NCBI RefSeq assembly: GCF_000276665.1
Contig: NW_004955423.1
Span: 6,085,547-6,149,546 of the forward strand
Origin: Chinchilla lanigera
Lineage: Eukaryota > Chordata > Mammalia > Rodentia > Chinchillidae
Direction of reading: 5' to 3'
DNA: 64,000 nucleotides
The notes beneath the pieces were generated by a model, which was given only the letters and a program-made list of their open reading frames with translations, did no database searches and was not told where the DNA came from. Position numbers and translations under genes: made by a program. Below are positions 45,395-59,100 of this stretch, one piece after another (within the stretch, counting starts at the first letter, position 1; each line of letters opens with the position of its first letter).

Positions 45395-45774
45395 TGTATG
45401 TCTGCACTAGTTAGGGTGGTGAATGTCCCCCAAAGGCCTGTAGATGGAAGGTTTGATCCCAAACTCATGATGCTTTTGAGAGATGCCAGGATGTTTACGA
45501 CGTGGACCCTAATTGGAAGAAGTCAGTTTACTGTTGCTGTGCCCTGGGGATGCTGGAACCTAGCCAATCCTCTTTCATTTCCTAGCTGCCAAGAGGTGAG
45601 CAGGTTCTGCTTCTATGTACTGCTGCCATTGCATATTGCTTTGCCACACACCCAGAACCAATGAAGCCAATGAATCTAGACTAAACCCTCTAAAACTCTG
45701 AGCCAAAGCAAACCTCTTTTCCTTTTAAATTTATTGTCTCAAGAATCTTGTAAGAGTAACACAAAGCTGACACA
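45395..45774 (+). mobile_element. Solo LTR, MaLR-like (third copy)
   Basis: It shares with 19382 and 20827 the order 'gaatgtcccccaaaggcctg', 'ccaagaggtgagcaggttct', 'ctctgagccaaagcaaacct' and 'cttttaaatttattgtctca', with a terminal 'agctgacaca'. It is more diverged in the middle and the exact ends are uncertain. A 91-codon frame (45389-45664) is repeat-derived. Confidence 0.75.
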
Positions 45775-46669
45775 ATCTCGAAAAGCTGCTGCTAATCATA
45801 TATTGCCCCATATCTCTGTCCTTGTGATACCCTATTACCTATTACCTATTCCCAGTCTTCAGAAACTAATGTTTTTCATTTTGTGCTTGTGGTATTCTTC
45901 CTGCTAAAATTTTTACTTCTTGTTCTCTTAAATCCATACATATTCTTAAAGGTCTGACCCGAATACTTTTTCTTCTCTTATACTTTTTTCCCACTACTGT
46001 CCTATAGCACAACCAAACTCAGGAACAATCTATTTGCAAACTTAATTAATATTACATCATTTTATGTTTTTGTTTTCAGTCTTCATTTGGAAATCATTTT
46101 TTAGAGGAATAGAAGGAACTCAGTGAGTACTGTGGACTTGAAATACTGAACTGAAAGAGACTGTCACATATTCATCATTTATGAAAAAAAAGGCAGAATA
46201 ACTATCAAAAGATATTTTAAGAAGAAAAAGAAGAACTTCTCAAATTGATCTAATGCTTTATAAAGTAGCCTAGGGAAAATTTTGACTTTACTCTTGTCTT
46301 GAAAAAAGAAGAAAACTACCAAAGGAATTTTCTTGTGTTTCAAAAACTGATGTTTTGCATATGTATTTTTTTGAAGATATAAAAATGTAACTCCTGCTAA
46401 AGCCTTTGGGCATGTGTACAGTTATAAATATAACATTAAAACACAAGTGTACATCATAATTTAATTGTACCATACAGTGCAGGGAAGAAGCAACAGTTGG
46501 TACTGCTTTATAGCTTGTAGTAGAGGCCTGTCATGGATGACCAAAGTTGGAAGTCAGAGATGGTAAAACAACAGGAGAGTAGAAGTGAGCTTTATCTTAT
46601 TAAATAGATTACATTGAAGGTAGCAATGTGGAAGCTTTGGCAACCTGTCTGGCTTAACAACTACACACA

Positions 46670-46766
46670 GGGGGCTGGGGATTTAGCTCAGTTGTACAGC
46701 GCCTGCCTGGCAAGCGCAAGGTCATGAGTTCGATTTCCGGTACCAGAAAAAAAACCAAAAAAATAA
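46670..46766 (+). mobile_element. ID SINE with target-site duplication
   Basis: The head reads 'ggggctggggatttagctca' and 'gtcatgagttcgatttccgg', then an A-rich tail. The flanks 'aacaactacacaca' (46656-46669) and 'aacaaccacacaca' (46767-46780) match at 13 of 14 positions. Confidence 0.95.
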
Positions 46767-47229
46767 AACAACCACACACAAATCTAATTATAACCATTGC
46801 TAGCCCAAGAAGTGGTTTTAGATCTTGAGACCTAGTAAGGTTGGTATGTACACAGTTTACTGAAAAACAGAAACATTTGCGGTAACAATGTCAATGTCAA
46901 AATGAATCAATTCTTGATTTGCATATGTTACTGGATCCATGTTGAATTATGTTCAAGATATTCAATAGATTTGGGGCTCATACATAGCATCCATTTATGG
47001 GGATAATGATGCATGACCTCTGCTTTCTTCAAAAGATTAGTAGTTTTCTTTTAGCTATTTATATGTTCACCAGGCTGACACCAGGCAAGTTTATAGAAAC
47101 ATTTTTTTTTTCCTTAGTACTTTCTCAACTCAGAAGTCAGAACTCCATCTCTGTTTCTCGTTCTCAATTCCGTGGTGCCCCCTATTCCTTATAGACCCTG
47201 CTGATAGAGTGGTAACTGTTTTTTGTTTT

Positions 47230-47390
47230 ATGGGAGATTTTTGTATAGCATTTTGTACATGTACAAGTTTAGCCTTACAACTGCTTTGGTAAGTAGTAAT
47301 CCATTTTCCAGACCACAAAGCTGAGGCATAGGTAAATATTATAAATCTTACTCACGAGCACATACCCAATAACTGATGTGTATAGACCTG
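47230..47390 (-). repeat. MIR SINE fragment, diverged
   Basis: Antisense MIR order: 'gccttacaactgctttggta', 'aatccattttccagaccaca', 'aagctgaggcataggtaaat' and 'cgagcacatacccaataact'. Confidence 0.7.
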
Positions 47391-47399
47391 GAATCTAAG

Positions 47400-50300
47400 A
47401 ATGTTATCCCCAAAATTAATTATTTCTGAGGGGTACATGTATTTTAATAAGAAATTCTTCAAGTTTAAAAGTTTTGGAACACACAACTCTGATGAACTTT
47501 CATTAAAAACTACCCGAGGATAAGGTTCCTATTCATTTTGGATTCCCAGCTCATAATGAAATGCCTTGTATGTAGTAGTTACTACTTTAAAAAGTTAATG
47601 AATAAGTTATAAGGGAATGAACAGCAGAATGACAGGGGTAAAACTGATTTATGTTATACACGTATGCATATTTTATATATAAATTTTAAGATACATACAT
47701 ATAAATTTGTATATATACATACATAAATGCATACATAAGATAGATAAATTTATAGAAAGGTCTTGATATATGTAGTTTTATTTTATTTTTTATACAAATA
47801 TGCTTCATTCTTTTTCTGGACAAAAATGTTATCCTCTGTATTTTTATTCTTTTTCTTTACACAATAAAACAATTTTAGGCTGATCATTATGAGGATATAT
47901 TTGGATATTTTAAATACATTTTTTCTTGGGGATTGTCTTGACTCACCCCACAGCTGCAGAGAGACTGGAGTTCCTGTATTTTCCTCATTCACCTGCATCT
48001 GATATTTATACTACATTACTGTGGTTCATATGTCAGAGGTAAGAGGCTAACATGGCTGCGTTATTGTTAACTACGTTTCACACTTTATTTAGATTTGACT
48101 AAAACTGGTGAAAAAACAATGTCTCTTTTCTGTTGTGAGATCACATTCAGGATTCTGCACTGCATCCAAACACCACATCTCCTTCCTGTTCTACAGTCAG
48201 TGACACTCTCTCTGTCTTTCTTTCCTTGCGTGACCTTGACAGATTAGAGGAGTGTCAGTCAGTTATTTTGTAAATTCTATAATTTTGGGTTTGTCTATTT
48301 TTTTTCCCCTCCTGAACAAACTAGAGATATATATTTTGAGGAAAAATACCTCCACGCTTCCCTCTTTTCACAGGTTTTGTACGTGTCTTCCACAAGAATT
48401 TTCTCTGGTGGTATTAATCTTAAACAGCTAGATAAGGCAGTGTTGGACAGATATCTTCACTGTAAACCTTCTTCTTTTCCCAAGCAATCCTCCAAACACT
48501 CTGTTTTTTGGAAACATGTTATTAAATCCTGTCCATATTTGGGAGCAGAAAATGTGGTAAGTATGGAAACACCAAGGACCTTTGCCCAGAGGGGTGAGTA
48601 TCTCTCTGCATTATTTAAAATCTATAGGGAAAATTTTTCTCATGTTATTTGTTTTTCCTTCATTTATTTATAGCAATATGGATTCATATGTAGGAGTCAT
48701 ATATTTATTTTATCCATTGGGTTATAATGCAACTCTGTTATTTAATTTGTTGCTCAAGTTGTTCTGGCATTATTGGTCTTCTTTAAGATTTGCCGTCTCA
48801 GAGTCTCCCATTTAGCAAAATGGGCTCTGTCATTTAGCTTAGCATCATCAATTGTTTTTGGCCAGAAACTTAGTTTTGTGACATCAGAGGTCTCTACCAC
48901 ACCCTCCCATAGCAATTAGTCTAGATTATCTTCTGTGTGGTCAATAATTCACTGAAGTAGATCCCATTTTCCTTCCTTCAAACCACTGGTAATGGCTCCA
49001 CAAAGAGGTTCATAAAGATACTTCTGAAAAGCAAAACTGTAGTGAATATTACAAGGGGCCATGGCCCTGACATTTCAAGAATTCAGGATGATCTTTGGGC
49101 ATGCAGGGAGGAATGGGGGAAATAAATTCCCATGAGATTCCATTCCTTGTTCCCTAGACTTCTTTGATTTCACTAGCAGTTGGAGGCTTAAGACAGGTGA
49201 TGAATTTGGTCCACGGTGAGGTTAGTTGAGAAGGAAATGAAAACAGAGGTTTAACAGGAAGATTAGTGGACTTTCTACCTCTGGGCAATAAATGTCTGCT
49301 TTGGTTCTCACTAATAAGTTTTCCACATGCCTCACGGCGTTTGCTTTACTTAGGATGAGTTCTTAGAGTTCCATTAGAAAGCGTTCAAATCAGTGTTTTG
49401 AGAAGCTTAGATTTTTTTCTCAATGCCCTCCTTTTAACCTACTTCTTTTTACTTTTCTTTCTAAATGTATGCACATAGAAGCCTGGTCAGAGGGGAAATT
49501 ATGTTGATTAGGAAGCATGGTCCAATTAAAGTAGACATGATGAGGAAATAGCTTCAGAGTCCAAATACACAACTCCAGGATACAGAGGCCTCTTTAACAC
49601 CTGCGTAAAGAGTATACAAATTTCATAGCTCATAGCTCAGGGCAAAGAGAATGGGTATCTGATAAATTCGCATGTAAAAAATGATTAGAGCCATCTAAAC
49701 AATAATATGTGTCTTAGTAGGAAGGGAGAATGGTGTGGTTTTCCTTAGTGCTGTGGAAGGTAGAAAATATATAGAATGTTTTCAAAGAATAGAATGAAAA
49801 ATAGAGAAAAGTAGCACATATATGGTTCTTAGTTATCTCCCTTCACACTCGTGACCTCTTTCTTTCTCTCCCCTCTACTCCCACTCACATCTTAATAGCG
49901 TTCTCATCTCTTTCCCTTCAATGTCTAATGAACATTTGTATCATAAGGGCAGTCTTCAGTAGTGTTTTAAGTCTAAGACGATTTTAGCTTTGGGAGGGAG
50001 GATAACGGAGGGTCAGGGGATACAAAGGAGAAATTTCTCATTCTGAAACATCTTTTGAAATGTTCCGCATACGCTCTCTATCTAGTTTGAGAGTTTCATA
50101 GTGTTTGACAGATTATGTAATCTGCCCGCCCACCGATAATTTTTGGCATGGGGAGATTGTGCAGGTATTTCGATTTTAGTCAGTCTCTAGTTAATAATCA
50201 ATAGTCCTGTTGTCTAATGAAGTGATGGCCTTGACACCCTGGCCTTTGTGCAGTGTTAAAATAACATTGATCGCTATCATTACCATATGCCCTTGATATA

Positions 50301-50850
50301 CTGAATAAGGACGTGGATATCAATCTTAGAGGAAAGTAGCATTTCATAAATCTTGTAGAAATAACCAGGACTGTCCAAACAGGCATATGCTTCTTGACAG
50401 CAATGTGACAGAGGAGTGTAAGACACAGATAATTTATAATTTATCTCTAAACCCAGATTGAAGAAAAACTCAAAGGTAACATCGAGTATAAAATGATTCT
50501 TTACATGTCATACAGGATGAGGGAGCTTTTGATTTTCCTTTTTTTATACTAAATGGTGTTGGGAGAAATTGTCCTAGGGTACTTCTGGGGTGGAGGAACA
50601 AAAGTTAAAAACTTTATTTTGGTTATCACTTTCTGGATTTTATTTTATAATTTTCCTATCTTTTAAAGACTTGATCATAAACACCATAGATTTTCACAGG
50701 GAGGACTGGAGGATGGGACAAGTTCTCATCCAGCTAAGGGGAGGCACCACCCAAGAGAAAGATCTGTTTTCCAACACAATGTTTTCACCCCAGTCCCAAG
50801 TGCTAAACTTTTCCACTCAGTTTGCCATTTTCATCAGTTCAAAAATAGGT
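47400..50850. other. Gene-free stretch
   Basis: Reading frames up to 98 codons (48377-48673) have no domain. An AT/CATA-rich block lies at 47640-47720. No repeat is clear enough to name. Confidence 0.45.
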
Positions 50851-50854
50851 GCTT

Positions 50855-51017
50855 CGCTGGGTAAGGCAGCACACTTCTACAATCCCAGCACTCCAGAGGC
50901 TAAGACTGGAGGTTCGCCATGAGTTCAAGGACAGCTGGATCTACAAAGCGAGTTCAAAGTCAGCCTGAACTACCATAGTGAGACCTTGCCTAAAAAACAG
51001 AAACAAAATTAAAAAAA
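50855..51017 (+). mobile_element. B1 SINE with a 29-bp internal duplication
   Basis: Sense B1 order: 'cgctgggtaaggcagcacac', 'acaatcccagcactccagag', 'gagttcaaggacagctggat', 'gagttcaaagtcagcctgaa' and 'gtgagaccttgcc', then an A-rich tail. The 'gagttcaa' landmark recurs exactly 29 bp apart (50921 and 50950). This is the arrangement known from several rodent B1 families. Confidence 0.9.
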
Positions 51018-51019
51018 TG

Positions 51020-52490
51020 AATTCCTGTAGAGAAATACTAGTTATTCATGTGATTATTCTGATTGGGTGTTGAGTAGTTAAATTATATCTTATTTCCAGA
51101 TATCCAATGGTACAAAATCTGGAACACTGGATCAAAACTTCAAGGAAAAATACTTTCTCACTTTGGTAATGTTCCTGTTCTAAAACCATCACTAATGGTT
51201 CTTTGGGTCTTAGAGTCACCCACTCTACAAGCCCAAAAAAGCCCAGGTTCAGAGAAGTGGCTGCTGAAACTCAGCAGTTATCAAGACTGCAATCGCTACT
51301 GAAAGTTGTGGGATGATTCTGAGAATCAGGGTATGAGTAGTTCGCAGCAGTTACTTTTGTTTTACAGCATCACCCCTGCACAGTCAGTAGAATTCCAGAA
51401 TGAGAAGACATGAAGAAAGGATGCCGCACTCCCTTGACATCTACTGCTTCTGCAATGGAGAAAGAAGGTAAAAGAGGACAAGAACTTTACAAGGGTATAG
51501 GCAGATGAAATGCCAGGCATTTCATTATTTAGGAATGCAAAGTTGGTTTCATTTCCATCTTAATATTACTATACTTTAACTTTTATTTATATTGTATTTA
51601 AATGTATTGATGGTCATTAATTTATAAATGTCAAGATGGTATCCCGCTTAAAAAATAAATACCACTTTTGTTTTTGAAGATAAGCAGAGGTTAAGATAAG
51701 AAGACTGTGGTTGTGTGTGCTTTGTATTGAGTATGTGCACGCACTCTATGAACAAGTGTAGGTCTCGTTACTGCTACTGGGAACATGCTTCACTAGACAG
51801 AAAAATACACCTCCTTGTACACTGAACGTGGTCTGCAAATAAGTTCTAATTTTTAAACTACTCAGATGTGCATAGTCTCTGCCGATATTTCTTCTGGCTG
51901 ACAGTAATTTCAATTTAGCTAAATCCAAATCTAAAGTAATTCTGCTTCCCTCTTCGACTTCCTTCTAAAGTATTATTAAGATTTTATTTACAAGACATTT
52001 TTGGGCGGTATATTGCAAATATCTAGTAGAAAAAGTAAAAGAATCATCAGCTCTTTTTCAAAATAAATCCCTGGGAGCAGGTTGAGGGGGAGTGCAGATC
52101 TATATGCCCAATATAGGTAGTCAGCTGCGTGTGGTCCAGCGGGCCCTCATGCTTAATTGAAGACACCCAAGAAGGAAACAACCGATATTTGAGCTTAATA
52201 GGTGGAGGGTGGGCACTCACATGACTAATGCCAGAAGCCATTTTTAATAAGTGACTTTCTCCTTCCAAACAAAGGAGGAAGGCCTCTGGCTGTGTATAAC
52301 CTTTACTCACTGGTCTGCCAAAAATGTAAATATTTTTACAAATATATTATTTACTAGGCAGAAAGCTTTTGGGGAGGTGGTGGGGTAGCGGAGGCACACA
52401 GATAAATGTGGCAGCAGTGAGAGCTTTATGACCACTCCAGACTCAACTGTCATTCCTTCGGTACTTCCTGTCAGTCTGACTAAACTCTGT
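51020..52490. other. Gene-free stretch
   Basis: No recognised repeat or exon. Reading frames are 87 codons or fewer. Confidence 0.5.
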
Positions 52491-52499
52491 CATCCCTCA

Positions 52500-53000
52500 A
52501 CCCGGTTTAAATTAACAGGTAATTTGTAAATGTCACTTCAGGTTAGGCCGCTCATTTTGTTTCTACTCTACCAATGCAAAGTCTAGGACTAATTTTTCTT
52601 GTCTTCTTTTAATAGGATTTTCATTTATAAATAGAATTATGTTCTGAAAATAAATTACAGTAAGTGATGCACAGAACGGGTGGCAGCAGCACTCTCAGAA
52701 TTTCAAGCACCTACATCAGAAGAGATTAATAAAAACACTTCAAAGGCTAAATTCTATTTAAGCAGAAGACAGCTTTTGGTTAATATTTAATCTGAGTAGC
52801 TGAGATCTTGGTGGAAAATATAATTTTTTACTATCTAAATTAATTTTCAAAACAAAACCATTAATTTTGTTTGGAGAGGTTTTGCAGTGAGAAAGTTTTT
52901 GTAATATATCTGTAGAGGGAAAAGTTAATCAATTAATTAGGTGGCAAAAAAATAGCTTTTAATATTGCATTTGTTCTAAATGAATTCCTATTATTTGATC
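52500..53000. promoter_or_regulatory. Candidate conserved non-coding block, ATTA-rich
   Basis: Repeat-poor, with clustered homeodomain cores, including 'taatcaattaattag' at about 52925-52940 and 'aaattaattttc' near 52838. Inference from composition. Confidence 0.28.
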
Positions 53001-53439
53001 AGGTATGGGAGGTTAGGATTCATCCTCCTGAGTTTTCCCATCGCAGTAGGTAATGGAAAGGCTCTAGGGAAGAATCCTATTCTTTATTATCTTCCATGAC
53101 CCCCACGTCCTTCACCTGAGTATACCAAAGACCTCCAGCTAGAACCCTTTACCTCTCTACTCCTAACACTGGAAGCTTGACCGGGTTTGTCCCCACTGTG
53201 CAAGGCTTTGCATTATCACTGTAGCAGTTTCACTGAAGTAATTCTTTCATTTTGGGGGGTTTTGTTTTGTTTTTTTGGGGGGCGGAGAATCACGTCAAAC
53301 TAAAAGGGAAAATTAGATACTTTGCTCTTTAAGTCACATGAGAAATGTAATTGATTATTCAAGATGCATGTATCTATACATTTATAGAGATCTATATCTG
53401 TGTCTTGATAGTTGATAAGACAATCAAGTTGTTATTTGT

Positions 53440-53540
53440 GTCATTTTACCAGTTCTGCCACTTACTAGCTTTGTGGTCTTAGACACATCTTTTCTACACA
53501 TCTTTTCTCCTTTCTAAATTGAAAAAACACCTTGCAAATT
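53440..53540 (+). repeat. MIR SINE fragment
   Basis: Sense MIR order 'gttctgccacttactagctt' then 'tgtggtcttagacacatctt' and 'tctcctttctaaattgaaaa'. Confidence 0.75.
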
Positions 53541-54550
53541 TAACACTTATGAATAGTCTAACTTAGCAGGGGTTTATACAACTGGAATACACTGTGTATG
53601 TCGTATATCTACTTTGTGATAGCCAAAGACACAACCCAAACCATTGCCTTCCCTAGTTCCTAGCCAAGATAGGAGATGGCTGGGCTGATAGAAGACCTTT
53701 TGTCTTCTATCTTGCAGCCATGGCAGCCTTTTAATAGGAAGAGAAAGGAAATATCTATTTAGTATCTGAAATGAGTTTAATGGAAGTTCCAGTTTCAGAC
53801 CAAGCAGCCATTCCAATATTGTGCTCTTCTGGCTCTAATTTTGCCAACACTCCTCTCAGACAATTCTCTGTATGCTGAGTGTAACATACAGAGTTAAGGA
53901 AATTCAAATTTTATTTGACTCGGCTCTTACAACCACCTTGTTATTGTGGCTAACAAACAAGTATACTTCAGACTTTTAAATTCCCCAAAGTGACTGTCTT
54001 CTTACAAGGCATAGAATTTAAGAATTAGAATCATATGATCACATTCTATAAATTTGGAAACTTATTGTCTCTAGCTCTACTATTCTAACTCATAGTTGTC
54101 ATATTTTCTACATAGCGTTTTTAAGGGACTTGATTTGTAAATGTACATTTGTAGCATTTCTCTTGGTGTGCCATTTCCTTTTCCCATGTTTTCATATAGC
54201 CTTTTTAGTAATATTTCTAAAAGAAAAGATTATTATAAAAAGTCTGATCAGAATTTGTTTATGTTCATATTACATTCATTTTGGAACTGTGACTTAGAAT
54301 TCATGTTGGTTACATTTTCCTATTAATGACCAATTTTCCCCAAGGACAAAAATTACTGTTTTGTGTGTGGAAGAGTGATTCTTCTATGTGCATGGCTTTA
54401 TTCTTCTATGTGCATTGCTTCTCCTCAAGATGCCCACCTGTGAGAAATCACCTCTGCATTCCTTATTAAACCTCTTTACCCAGTGCTTAAGCCTGTTCAT
54501 GCATACAAGGCTTCTCTTTGGTAGGTGAAGTTTGTGACAAAATATTTGCC

Positions 54551-54740
54551 AAGCTAGGTGTGGGGGTGCATGCCTGTAATCCCAGTGCTTTGGGAATCTG
54601 AGGCAGTCTGACCAAAAGTTCAAGCCCAGCTAAGCAATTTAGAAACTCAGTGAAAACCTACCTCAAAAAAAATTTTTTTTAAGAAAGGACTAGAGTTGTA
54701 ACTCAGTGCAAAGGTCCTGGGTTCAGTTGCCACTACTGGG
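54551..54740 (+). mobile_element. B1-dID composite SINE, sense
   Basis: The B1 half reads 'aagctaggtgtgggggtgca', 'tgcctgtaatcccagtgctt' and 'gctaagcaatttagaaactc'. After an A-rich linker, an ID-like half reads 'gactagagttgtaactcagt' and 'gtcctgggttcagttgccac'. It is diverged and its middle is shortened compared with the antisense copy at 36603. Confidence 0.85.
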
Positions 54741-55479
54741 AAGGTTGGGGTGGGGAGAATTGTGAAGCAATGCGGAAAGCACAGACAAAGAGGTAAGACC
54801 ATCCTTTTCTTTTCTTTGTTGAGTTAACCAGAAAGGAGTAAGCTTTATGATGTACTGTGTTACCAGAAAAACACTATGTAACTTTCACCCAGGTTTTGCC
54901 TCATGATTTTAAGGCCATTTATTCTTACGACCTTTCTTCTTAATCTCTGTTTTGATAAAAAATAAAAGATGTAAAGTATTAGTGTAGAGGGATTGGGGAG
55001 TGTATACTAATTCTCTGTCATTATGTAAGCTTTTGACAAGTTGCTACCAAAAAACTAATGAATTTGAATTGCTATGGAAAAAAATGGAGGATCGTCTGCC
55101 CTCTTCTTAAACACATTCACAGATATAAACAGTTTTCTCAAGTGAACAATGTCAATCTAAATTCCGATTGCAATAGGAGGCAATAGTGGAGGTGCTAGTT
55201 GGCCCCGACCCCTTTGAGTGACTTATCATCCTCTTCAAACTCATAAATATTCTTCAGATTTCTGCTAAAACTATAAGTTACAACACATAAAGCTTTAAAC
55301 AAAACTTTTAGGGTTAATGAGCCCCAGTCCTCACATACCATATCTTTTCCCCAAGACAGTATTCTTACTTACAGCGAAAGGGAGTAATTGGTAACATAGA
55401 GATGTGTCATTACCAGTCAAGATTCATGAAATTGATTTTAAAACTCTTTGCAAAATACGAAGCATATGTTTAAGAATAA

Positions 55480-55980
55480 TATTAATTAGGTTTCAAGCAT
55501 TTTGCGTGTGGTTTTTAAAAAACATGCAATAATAAGAAAAACCTGCTTCTTATTTATACAGCCCAGTACTTTGAAATTTCTCATGGCGGAAAGCAGCCTT
55601 CATGCACATAACCTAGGAATTATCCCTGAAATAAAATGTTTAATTACAGTTGACATTTCTGAACCCATTGCAGGTGGTGCCCATCTGAAGACTGACATTG
55701 TTTACTACACTACAAGGCTCTGGGCCTAGTGTCAGAGATTATAAACCAATTTCCATCCCTGCCTTAATGCTGGTTTAATATCAGAAGAAGAACTTTACTG
55801 TGTAAATATTAAACATTTTGTTTAAATATTAAGTACCAAAGGTCTTTTCCTTTTGATTATTAAAGCAGGAAGAGCCCCAACTTTGAAAGAGGTACCTTGT
55901 TGTATTAAGAAAATGACTGGTTCTTTACCTTCAGGTTAATTATCACTGGCCAGAGATCGTGCTAAGGCAAAATGTCAGGT
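55480..55980. promoter_or_regulatory. Candidate conserved non-coding block
   Basis: Repeat-poor and AT-rich, with paired 'taaatatt' segments around 55801-55832 and a 'gttaattatcactgg' segment near 55936. The 75-codon frame (55502-55729) has no domain. Inference only. Confidence 0.28.
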
Positions 55981-56126
55981 GTCCCTGTGTACCAACCTCT
56001 ATCTGGGTGGTTAAATGGCTGGACCTGACCAGGTCGCTGCCTCAGTAATAATGAGCTTGTTAGCAACTGTAGGTTTTTCTCTCATTCTTTACCTACAAAG
56101 TGATCCCATGATAATTACCAGAAAAT

Positions 56127-56150
56127 AAAGAAGAAGAAGAAGAAGAAAAA
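56127..56150. repeat. (GAA)n short repeat
   Basis: Six or so AAG/GAA units followed by an A run. Confidence 0.9.
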
Positions 56151-56199
56151 ACAAAACTTTGCAGGGGAAGAGGAATGTGAATCCCCAGGAAGTGATCAT

Positions 56200-59100
56200 G
56201 ATGACTCCAAATGTAGCATTCACTGGATCTGATCATGTTCAACTGTAAAGAAGCTAATCATCCAAAAGGTTGACAAGAAAGGATCTGTTGTGAAACGCAT
56301 ACTTGTTTGCCTATCTAAGATTGAAATTAAACCAGGGAAGTGGAAATTTATGAATACCAGTCCCACAGACAAATATTTGTGAGGGATGAGAATTCTCCTT
56401 GGAGAGATTACATTTTCCAGCTAATCACAACAGGAGCTACTGTGAGCATATTCACAGTTCCCCTCCATTGTGTGAAAGTGGACTGTATTCTTTATTCTGT
56501 CCTTCCCAGAGGTGGGTGGATTCGGGCCCATTGTCTTATTATTCTGAAATTCTTGACTAGAGCATACTGCATCTGTTAGGCAGGTCTGAGAGATCCATAT
56601 GTTGTCCTTAAATTGGTAGCTGTTGGGTTTGTCTTGTAAGAAAGCAAACAAACTTGGGTTAAAGGCTTTTGGAATTCAAATAAATTTAACACCTCTAAAT
56701 ATGGAAGCGTCTTTAGAATCTGGTCTGAGTTGAATCTCATTAGGGGAATGTTTCTGAGCACAGTGATTTTGATGGAAAAAAGAAAAGGGGCCTCTGTTGA
56801 CTTTTTCCCAGAACTGTTGAACCTATTAATATTTACATATAGAAGGTTAGATGATAGCAGTATAAACAGCTTCTAAATGTGCATCAATTTACTTCAAAAA
56901 CATTCTTTAAAACATTTTAAATTACTCAGCCAATGAACATGTGTTCATTGAGCATCTATTTTGTGGTGCTATTGTGGGGAACCTTTCAAATGCAGGCATT
57001 TCTTGGTACTTGATCACTTTGAGACATGTCAAATTTCCTACTCAATGCATTTTGATGTGAAATCGTGTCCTGATATTAGTCCTCTGTACAGCACTTGAAG
57101 CAGAAGCTACAACTTGTTCGTATCAGCTGCTTCTGTGACTTGCTATTATTTCCACCCAAAATAATTTATATCACCCTCATCAGTTTTGGTACCCATCCCA
57201 CTTCTCAGAGGAAATTAATGGTGAGTACCCAGGTACCATCATAGATATGAAAAACCAAGATTCAGTTTGCTTTATCCAGTTAGAAAAGTATTTTATATAT
57301 TAAGCTAGTCCATGGTAGAAAAATGTAGTTAGCTAATTTGGGTGTAATAAGATTCTTGAGACCTTAATAAATAGGGAAATAGAGTTCTAGCTCTGAGCTG
57401 CGGAGGCATGTCACATCAGCAGGAGGGTATTTGAAGACAAGTATTGCTCTGTTCTCAGATGCACTCCAGCACTTTGGACTTTCTATCCTTCCTGGCTTCT
57501 CTATCCCTTGATTCAACATGACGATAAGAATCCACCAGGCAGACACCTCATGCTGCGCCTCCTCTGGGAAAGGCTCTTTAAAACTGAAAGAATTATTTTT
57601 AGGCACATTAGTTAAGTTTTTAGCCCTCCAAAGGAAAGAAGGCAGTTTGTATAACTTGTACATTATTAATCTTTAAAACATTAGCTTAGCTTTTTCTGTA
57701 TTTGTGTTATTTGGTAAGATCTTTTAGAGATTTCCTTTTGAAAGACTTGGAGTCCTGCTTATTCAATTTGGACATTTAATATGATTCCATGTTCAATGTC
57801 TACTTTAGTGAAGTCTTTGAGATCTCTATTTGAGATTTCTTTAGTTTTGCTGTGCTGTTTTTAAAATGTGAGGAATGTTTTGTGTTGAGACTTCATGTCT
57901 TGTACTAATAGTATTTCATGCTTTCTTTTCATCTAAAGATTTATTGGCCTATTATCTAAAAAGACCTCTTCTATACACACTGAAGATGGACCACAGTGAA
58001 AGGTATCTGCTATTCTTCTAGGTGCTTACAATTTAGTTGAGAAGACAGACTTTTAGACACAGTGTCATAATTAGGTGGATTGTTAGTGCTAGAAGTAATC
58101 AGTGATGCACATTCAGAAATATGTCTAGTACACTGGAAGGATTTCCCAGGTACATAATACTGGAAAATAAAAGGCTTATTCCAACTAAAGAGAGTGAGAA
58201 CTGGGCCCTGCAACAAGGTAGAGAACAACAATGGAAAAAGGAATAATCCCAGCTTGGGCTCCTTATACAAAGATACCAAGATACCAAAGTCCAAGGCGTG
58301 GCCACAGAGCACCATAAAGTACGTTAGGTATTCTGAAGTCTGTGATGAGCATATTCTCAGTACACACAGCACAGTGAAAGAAATGTTTCAGAGTATTTAA
58401 AAATGAAAAGAACACACCTATCTAGAAGACATCAAAATGGAAGATCAATGGGAGACTGATCAAGCTAAACTGGCCCATTGCCTCTTGAGATTTGACTCTT
58501 TAGAATTGTGCCTCAGGATTTTATTTCTGCTCGTCTCCTGGGAGACCATAACTTTTAGTACTGTGTTCTGGGATCTTCTTGCTTCTTGGTCAGAAATCAC
58601 CTACAACTCGTTAGAAGCAAATGGAGCAATCAGCGTCTCTCACTGCTGATATCTACTTCAAGGAACCGTGGACACATATTCTATTTTCTAAAGTGTCATT
58701 GATAAGTGCTGCCTCTTCACTTCTGGGCTCTTTACAGATCATACCGTTCTCAGAAATGTGGAAATATTAAAACCTATTCAACATGAAGCTTCTGGACAAA
58801 CTTTCCTTGAGGTTCTTGAAACAGAGTCCTTTTAGAAGAGGCAGCGCATCCTGATCCTTTTGGGTGATTACAAATTAGCACTATTATAAGTGGACACCCC
58901 TTTTACAGAATGAAAGTGACAATTTCTCTGTTTTTAAGAAGAAAAAGATCTTAATAAACCTACTTATGGTTCAGGGGGAAAACCTAAAAACAGAACATTA
59001 TTGTGAATATTAAGTCATTTTTCCAGAAAACCACAAACATGTGAAAGAACAAATTACGCTATATCCAAAGTTGGCTTTCTGTGTTTTATGTTTCTTCCCA

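Noticed and set aside
58010..58372. 120-codon minus-strand frame as a gene or pseudogene
   Set aside because: No similarity to a family I recognise, and a competing frame lies in the same DNA.
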